Origin: an uncultured Hyphomicrobiaceae bacterium
GTDB taxonomy: Bacteria > Pseudomonadota > Alphaproteobacteria > Rhizobiales > CALHAX01
Reading direction: 5' to 3'
Assembly (NCBI GenBank): GCA_937931785.1
Contig: CALHAX010000082.1
Span: 1 to 55,197, forward strand
DNA: 55,197 bases
Shown here: positions 50,464-55,197 of the stretch, one piece after another
Numbering within the stretch: the stretch's first letter is position 1
Layout of the letters: each line of letters starts with the position of its first letter
Notes under the pieces: model-generated
What the model was told of the DNA's origin: nothing
Seen by the model: the letters and a program-made list of their open reading frames with translations, nothing else
Database searches by the model: none
Position numbers and translations under genes: made by a program

Positions 50464-51345
50464 TTACATCAGCCAACCTGCTGCGATCTGGCGTTCATGT
50501 GCCGTCACGGCATTCCGCATGAGAATGCCGACGGTGACAGGACCAACGCCCCCCGGAACCGGTGTGATCCAGCTTGCGACTTCTTTCACGGCATCCGTGT
50601 CGACATCGCCGACGATTTTCACCGAACCATCTTCGGTTGAAATCTGGTTGATGCCGATGTCGATTACAGCGGCGCCGGGCTTGATCATATCGGCACCGAG
50701 GAATTTTGGAATGCCGACGGCGACGATGACCACATCAGCGCGCCTGGAGTGCATGGCAACGGAGCGGGTCATGTGATGACAGACCGTGACAGTCGCACCT
50801 TCGGCCATGAGCAGGAACGCAGCCGGCTTACCAACGATTTCCGAATGTCCGACCATAACGACTTCCAGTCCCTTGAGGTCGAGCCCTGTTGCCTTGATCA
50901 TCTCCACCGATGCGGCTGCGGTGCAGGGTGCGAGTGCAACGTCGCTGTAGACGATGTTCCCGATGGACGCCGGATTCATGCCTTCCACGTCTTTCAACGG
51001 ATGAATGGCCGATTGCAGTGAGCGCACGTTGATGTGTTCCGGCGTCGGGCGTTGGAGAATGATGCCTGTAACGTCGTCGGTATCGTTGAGCTGTTTGATC
51101 CGTTCCTTCGCATCTGCAAAGTCGATGTCTGCTGGCCAGAACACTTCCTCGAACGGAATGCTGACGGCCCTGGCGGCGCGCACCTGATTGCGGATGTAGA
51201 CGGCGACTTCCGGATTGTCGCCAATGCTGATCGAGACCAGGCGTCCGATCGGCTTGGTGTGTGCGAAGTTTTCGAGGCGTGTCCGCACTTCGGCAAGGAT
51301 TGTCGTTTGAACGGCCCGGCCGTCGATCAATCTGTTGTCTTTCAT
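50464..51345 (-). CDS. folD: FolD-family methylene-THF dehydrogenase with active-site changes
   Basis: 293 residues from ATG 51345; the frame extends upstream without homology. The order of FolD motifs is complete: GDNPEVAVYIRNQ, IILQRPTP, HPLKDVEGMNP, MVGHSEIVGKPAAFLL and ITPVPGGVGPVTVGILMRN. Compared by eye with E. coli FolD, Tyr50 and Gln98 are kept but catalytic Lys54 is Gln54 and Asp121 is Glu121. The Lys is needed for the cyclohydrolase reaction in known enzymes, so this copy may be a dehydrogenase only, or have another substrate. It lies between pqiA and the OCD-family gene. Confidence 0.88.
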   Translation of the reverse strand: MKDNRLIDGRAVQTTILAEVRTRLENFAHTKPIGRLVSISIGDNPEVAVYIRNQVRAARAVSIPFEEVFWPADIDFADAKERIKQLNDTDDVTGIILQRPTPEHINVRSLQSAIHPLKDVEGMNPASIGNIVYSDVALAPCTAAASVEMIKATGLDLKGLEVVMVGHSEIVGKPAAFLLMAEGATVTVCHHMTRSVAMHSRRADVVIVAVGIPKFLGADMIKPGAAVIDIGINQISTEDGSVKIVGDVDTDAVKEVASWITPVPGGVGPVTVGILMRNAVTAHERQIAAGWLM

Positions 51346-51459
51346 GGATTGTGCTCTTGTGCTGCAGGCTTGCGTCCTGGCACTTGAACCGGGACAAACC
51401 GAGCTTTGCCATGCCGGTCCCATCCTCAATTGTCCATGGGAAAGTGTGTCGAGGGGCAA

Positions 51460-52041
51460 CTACTCAGGTGAGCGTTTGACCCAACCGTAAGCCAACATCG
51501 TCAAAACGACGCTGCCTGTGAAATAATAGACGCCGGGCAAGGTTGCGGCGTCGGCAAGCTCGTTGGATTTGGCGTAGAAGATGACGAGCGCCAACACCAG
51601 AACATCCAGCATCGACCATTTTCCGAGCCACGACATCCATTGCATGATGTGATGCCGATCGCTGATGGGCGGCGAGACTGCAACGACGAGGAGGTAAAAT
51701 AGTTTGAGTGCCGGGAACACGATCGAAAAGACGAAGATGATCGTGCCGAGAAAATATTCGTCCTTGTGAAACAGGGCGCGCACTACCGACCACAATGAGT
51801 GTTCGTCTTCGAGAAAATAGAGTTTTGTAAGTTTCAGAACCGGTTCAGTGACGCCAAGAAAGAGCAACCAGGCTGACGCGACAATGGTCGCAGATAGGCC
51901 AACGCGTCGACCGATTTCCCACCAGCTTGTGCGCGCACCGATCTGCTGCGCCACCCTTGTCCATGACGGAGGAAAGAATGGCCGTTTCAGGCCATTGTCA
52001 GTTTCTCGTTCGCTGCCCGGACCGTGCGGCACATCTGTCAT
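51460..52041 (-). CDS. PqiA-like membrane protein
   Basis: 193 residues, four predicted membrane helices (about 48-68, 97-122, 138-158 and 168-187). The pattern FPALKLFYLLV and GKWSMLDVLVLALVIFYAK is that of paraquat-inducible protein A, an inner-membrane partner in lipid transport between membranes. Here only a single PqiA half is present and no pqiB (MCE) gene is adjacent. 115 bases before folD. Confidence 0.88.
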   Translation of the reverse strand: MTDVPHGPGSERETDNGLKRPFFPPSWTRVAQQIGARTSWWEIGRRVGLSATIVASAWLLFLGVTEPVLKLTKLYFLEDEHSLWSVVRALFHKDEYFLGTIIFVFSIVFPALKLFYLLVVAVSPPISDRHHIMQWMSWLGKWSMLDVLVLALVIFYAKSNELADAATLPGVYYFTGSVVLTMLAYGWVKRSPE

Positions 52042-52066
52042 GTTTCAGGTGCCGTTTCCGTTCAGC

Positions 52067-52417
52067 TCAAACGACCGCTGTGCGTTTGTGGTGGGGGATC
52101 TCTTTCTGTTCCATCAATTGGTGCAATTCACCTTCCTGGAACATCTCGCGGATGATGTCGCACCCGCCGACAAACTCGCCCTTCACATACAGTTGTGGCA
52201 CGGTTGGCCAGTTCGTGAACGACTTGATGCCGTCGCGAATGCTCATGTCTTCCAGCACATTGATGTCCTGGTATTCGACGCCAAGGTGGTCGAGGACCTG
52301 AATGACCTGGCCCGAGAAGCCGCACTGTGGGAATTTCCTGTTCCCCTTCATGAAGAGCACAACGTCGTTGTTGGCGACTTGCTTGCGGATCCAGTTGTGG
52401 ATGTCAGTGTCACTCAT
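52067..52417 (-). CDS. grxD: Monothiol glutaredoxin Grx4/GrxD
   Basis: 116 residues from ATG 52417 (AAGG about 9 bases upstream). The CGFS active site appears in MKGNRKFPQCGFSGQ, followed by WPTVPQLYVKGEFVGGCDII. Such proteins carry 2Fe-2S clusters with glutathione and pair with BolA proteins; the BolA-family gene lies 85 bases upstream in the same direction. Confidence 0.96.
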   Translation of the reverse strand: MSDTDIHNWIRKQVANNDVVLFMKGNRKFPQCGFSGQVIQVLDHLGVEYQDINVLEDMSIRDGIKSFTNWPTVPQLYVKGEFVGGCDIIREMFQEGELHQLMEQKEIPHHKRTAVV

Positions 52418-52502
52418 GGCAATCAACCTTCTGGTTTGAACCGTGTTTGTTTTGTAAATGGCGTTTGTGGCAGCAAACGTCAATGTTTCGGCAGGCCTGA
52501 GA

Positions 52503-52742
52503 TTAACTCTCGAGCGGTACAGAGGTTTGCAGTGCAAGCGCATGCAGTACGCCGCCCATCCTGCCCTGCAGGGCGTCATAGACCATCTGATGCTGCTGCA
52601 CGCGGGATTTGCCCTTGAATGATGCCGACACAACCTGCGCGGAATAGTGATCCCCATCGCCCTTGAGGTCGGTTAACGTCACTTCCGCATCGGGAAGGGC
52701 GTCCTTGATCATTGATACGATATCTGCGGCGTCCATTGGCAT
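52503..52742 (-). CDS. bolA: BolA/IbaG family protein
   Basis: 79 residues from ATG 52742 (AAGGAG 8 bases upstream). The BolA fold shows DAEVTLTDLKGDGDHYSAQVVS and GKSRVQQHQMVYDALQGRMG, with the conserved His in the RVQQHQMVY helix start. It probably forms a 2Fe-2S heterodimer with the neighbouring GrxD. Confidence 0.94.
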   Translation of the reverse strand: MPMDAADIVSMIKDALPDAEVTLTDLKGDGDHYSAQVVSASFKGKSRVQQHQMVYDALQGRMGGVLHALALQTSVPLES

Positions 52743-52812
52743 GGGTCGGCTCCTTGAGTTTCCATCATGATATGGTGTTCGGACAGGGATTCGCAATGTT
52801 TCGGAGGCTTGA

Positions 52813-53427
52813 ATGGGCGACAAGATCACGACAATCGACGAGCTTGAGACGATCTACGGCAAGCCCGCTGCTCCTTCCGTGATCAAGGAGCTGGATCATA
52901 TCGCCCCGCCCTACCACGCGTTGATTGAAGCGTCCCCATTTCTGGCAATCGCATCTGTTGGGCCTGAGGGTCTTGATTGCTCGCCGCGTGGCGACCCGCC
53001 GGGATTTGTGCGGATTGTCGATGAGAAGACACTGCACTTGCCCGATCGGCGCGGAAACAACCGGATTGACACGCTGCGTAACATTGTTTGCGATCCCCGG
53101 GTTTCGCTTCTGTTTCTCATACCTGGTGTTTGCGAAACGCTGCGGGTCAACGGTCAGGCAGAGATCCTGACGTCCCCGGATCTGTTGGCCTCATTCGCCA
53201 TGCAGGGGAAGCCGCCGCGCAGTGTCATATCCGTGACGATCGATCGGATTTATTTTCAGTGCCAGAAAGCGTTGCGCCGCTCGCAGCTTTGGCATGCTGA
53301 TACGCAGGTCGAACGGGAAACGTTGCCGAGCGCCGGTGACATCCTCGCCTATGTGTCAGATGGTGATGTGGGTGGCGCTGCTTACGATGCAGCCTATCCG
53401 GAACGGATGAAAAAAACGATCTACTGA
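52813..53427 (+). CDS. PPOX-class FMN-dependent flavoprotein
   Basis: 204 residues; GGAGG 5 bases before the ATG. The pyridoxamine 5'-phosphate oxidase-like split barrel shows ASPFLAIASVGPEGLDCSPRGD, LPDRRGNNRIDTLRNIV and PRVSLLFLIPG. This is the pattern of the uncharacterised DR_2398-type group. FMN or another flavin is the likely cofactor; substrate unknown. Divergent from bolA across 70 bases. Confidence 0.88.
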   Translation: MGDKITTIDELETIYGKPAAPSVIKELDHIAPPYHALIEASPFLAIASVGPEGLDCSPRGDPPGFVRIVDEKTLHLPDRRGNNRIDTLRNIVCDPRVSLLFLIPGVCETLRVNGQAEILTSPDLLASFAMQGKPPRSVISVTIDRIYFQCQKALRRSQLWHADTQVERETLPSAGDILAYVSDGDVGGAAYDAAYPERMKKTIY

Positions 53428-53434
53428 TCGGTGT

Positions 53435-54379
53435 TCAATATCCGGTCTTGCGATCGACAGACGGGGGGATTGTTCCGTTTGTGACGTAAGCTTCGATGTT
53501 CGTTGCCACGATCGCTGACGCGGTGGTTCGGTTTGTCGGGCCGGAAATGTGCGGCAGGACCGTAACCGAAGGATGGGTCCAGAATGGGTTATCGGTTGGC
53601 AGCGGTTCTTGGTCAAAAACGTCAAGGACGGCATGCGCGAGATGACCGGTGTCGAGATGCGTGAGGAGTGCCTTGTCGTCAATGATCGGGCCGCGTGCGA
53701 AGTTGATCAGCGATGCACCAGCGGGCAGTTGTGACAGGCGATGTGTATCGAGAAGGCCGCGGGTCTCGACGGTGAGAGGCAGCAGGACCACGAGGACGTT
53801 CGTGTGGGCGAGCATCTCAGTCAGGCCATCAGGTCCGGAGAAGGTTTCGATACCTTCCAACATGCGACCCGTTCGGTTCCATCCGACTGTATTGAAGCCG
53901 TTATCTTTAAGGCGTATGGCGCAACGCTGGCCCAGAGCACCCAGCCCCAGAATACCGATGGTCCGCTCCGAGGGGAGTGGCAGTTGATGCGATTCCCAGA
54001 GCTTGCGATCCTGTTGCTGACGATAGTGCGGCATGTCCCGGTGCAGGTAAAGTGTCCATGCAAGAACCGCCTCCGACATGGATTCCGCCATCCGGGGATC
54101 AATCAGTCGGACGATGGCGAGGTCGTTGTCCGGTCGCTCGGCAACCATGCGTTCGACTCCGGCCCACAAGCTGTGCACCCATTTCAGATTGGGAAGTGTT
54201 GCCAGATCGGATGGATCGGGGTCGGCCACGATGGCGACGTCGATGGATGCGCGTTCGTTAACGGACAAATCGGCCAGATCGCAAAGCTTGTAGTCAGGCA
54301 TTGCGCTGCGGAGTGCGTCCAGCCAACCGGCCTGTGCTTGCGGATTCTCGCGATGAACAAAAGGGATCGTTATGGGCAT
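53435..54379 (-). CDS. D-2-hydroxyacid dehydrogenase, GhrA-like
   Basis: 314 residues from ATG 54379 (poor ribosome binding site; a further ATG is in frame at 54433). NAD(P)-binding fold GILGLGALGQRCA at about 140-152, catalytic Arg in NFARGPIIDD, Glu in DVFDQEPLP and His in LPHISGPTN. The short form with WNRTGR after the fold resembles glyoxylate/hydroxypyruvate reductase A. Converges on the PPOX gene with 7 bases between. Confidence 0.93.
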   Translation of the reverse strand: MPITIPFVHRENPQAQAGWLDALRSAMPDYKLCDLADLSVNERASIDVAIVADPDPSDLATLPNLKWVHSLWAGVERMVAERPDNDLAIVRLIDPRMAESMSEAVLAWTLYLHRDMPHYRQQQDRKLWESHQLPLPSERTIGILGLGALGQRCAIRLKDNGFNTVGWNRTGRMLEGIETFSGPDGLTEMLAHTNVLVVLLPLTVETRGLLDTHRLSQLPAGASLINFARGPIIDDKALLTHLDTGHLAHAVLDVFDQEPLPTDNPFWTHPSVTVLPHISGPTNRTTASAIVATNIEAYVTNGTIPPSVDRKTGY

Positions 54380-54547
54380 TATGGGTGCGGCAAGGTTTGT
54401 CAGAATGATGGAACTTGAGTGCTGGCATAGCATGTTTGAGGGTAAATTACCGGCATGCTTTGCGGAACGTGCCGGTTCCGTCTATGAGAGCCGAATGCCT
54501 GATGTGTGGCGTGAAACAATGGATCGAGATGGGGGAAGCGCGACGTG

Positions 54548-55197
54548 ATGCAGTGGATACGGTTTGAGCATGAGGGACAAGAACACTTCGGCGCGCTGAA
54601 GGATGACATGATCGCTGTCCATGAGGGCGACATGTTCGGTGTGAACAACGCGTCTGGCACCATGATTAAGCTGTTGGATGTCACAGTTTTGACGCCGTGC
54701 ACCCCAACCAAGATTCTCGGATTGTGGAACAATTTTCACGCCACAGCGGAGAAAACCGGGCTGCCGCGTCCCGAGCATCCCTGGTATTTCGTCATGACGC
54801 CAAACACCTATGCGGCGACCAACACGATGATCCGCAAACCGGCAGCGTGTTCCGGCAAGATCCTGTTTGAAGGTGAGTTGGGTGTGGTCATCGGCAAGAC
54901 CTGCAAGGATGTGGCGGAGGCGGACGTTGACGATTACATCTTCGGTTACACCTGCGTGAATGATGTCACGGCGCTCGAACATCTCTTTGCGGAGGAAAAA
55001 TTTGCCCATTGGACGCGCGGGAAATGCTTCGATGGATTTGGGGTGTTTGGCCCTGTCATCACAACGGATGTGAACCCGGATGGCCTTTCAATCAAGACGT
55101 TCCTCGAAGGTGACGATCAGGTGCAGGTTCGCCAGAACTATCCGGTGAGCGACATGTTCTATCAGCCACGTGAAATTGTCAGCCGCATCTCGCATGA
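54548..55197 (+). CDS. Fumarylacetoacetate hydrolase family protein, C-terminus outside window
   Basis: The frame is open from ATG 54548 to the right edge (216 full codons), so no stop is visible. GGGGAAG lies about 10 bases upstream; GTG 54545 is an alternative. Domain blocks: KILGLWNNFHATAEKTGLPRPEHP, FVMTPNTYAA, FEGELGVVIGK (metal-binding Glu-x-Glu), YTCVNDVTA and KCFDGFGVFGPVI. This is the FAHD1/2-hydroxyhepta-2,4-dienedioate isomerase group, which acts on 2-oxo or 2-hydroxydiene acids; exact substrate is unclear. Confidence 0.92.
   Translation, partial: MQWIRFEHEGQEHFGALKDDMIAVHEGDMFGVNNASGTMIKLLDVTVLTPCTPTKILGLWNNFHATAEKTGLPRPEHPWYFVMTPNTYAATNTMIRKPAACSGKILFEGELGVVIGKTCKDVAEADVDDYIFGYTCVNDVTALEHLFAEEKFAHWTRGKCFDGFGVFGPVITTDVNPDGLSIKTFLEGDDQVQVRQNYPVSDMFYQPREIVSRISH

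Overview
The window is a stretch of bacterial chromosome from an alphaproteobacterium. The clearest taxonomic sign is the syntenic housekeeping block folK - rpoZ - rel - DUF2062 - pdxJ - acpS - lepB - rnc - era (40.3-48.4 kb), together with TRAP and sodium:solute transporters, a sulfopropanediol-type dehydrogenase and crotonyl-CoA carboxylase/reductase. The catabolic genes (N-methylated compounds, C3 sulfonates, methanethiol) would suit a marine heterotroph, but this is an inference. I see no tRNA, rRNA, insertion sequence, prophage or CRISPR array.

Left part (0-20 kb): nitrogen and methyl-group catabolism. After a truncated secreted Phe/Lys-rich peptide come two translationally coupled genes: an ornithine-cyclodeaminase-fold protein and a histidine-ammonia-lyase-fold protein that has lost the Ser of the MIO-forming Ala-Ser-Gly triad. 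They converge on a Rieske oxygenase. A secreted VHL-beta/LprI/SH3 protein follows. A minus-strand series then runs gcvT-gcvH-gcvP and two FAD/GcvT fusion demethylases of the dimethylglycine/sarcosine dehydrogenase type. A tandem glycine riboswitch lies ahead of gcvT. This layout fits oxidative N-demethylation of a betaine-like compound to glycine, with methyl groups going to tetrahydrofolate and glycine to the cleavage system. On the plus strand follow an amidase, SelO, a dimethylarginine dimethylaminohydrolase-family enzyme and a DUF2161 nuclease-fold protein.

Middle (20-31 kb): a sodium:solute symporter, a Tas-like aldo/keto reductase and a 2Fe-2S ferredoxin lead to a catabolic island. This holds a LigI-like amidohydrolase, a divergent GntR/UTRA regulator with a palindromic operator, a TRAP transporter (DctPQM), a GlcD-type FAD oxidase and an MmgE/PrpD protein. 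Uptake and oxidation of an organic acid or lactone is likely; the substrate is unknown.

Region 31-39 kb: a methanethiol oxidase (SBP56 family), a DmdB-like acyl-CoA ligase, a DUF1326 protein and crotonyl-CoA carboxylase/reductase, then a divergent FadR-type GntR regulator and an HpsN-like sulfopropanediol dehydrogenase. This suggests use of organosulfur compounds and C3 acyl-CoAs.

Right part (39-55 kb): housekeeping genes (uracil-DNA glycosylase, NYN ribonuclease, folK to era), then an ABM monooxygenase, RlpA, a second OCD-family protein, a FolD paralogue with Lys54Gln and Asp121Glu at active-site positions, PqiA, the GrxD/BolA pair, a PPOX-family flavoprotein, a hydroxyacid dehydrogenase and a fumarylacetoacetase-family gene cut by the right edge.

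Main leads: the MIO-less lyase/OCD pair beside betaine-type demethylases, the VHL-domain envelope protein, the variant FolD, the hairpin abutting the rel start codon, and two well-defined operators.
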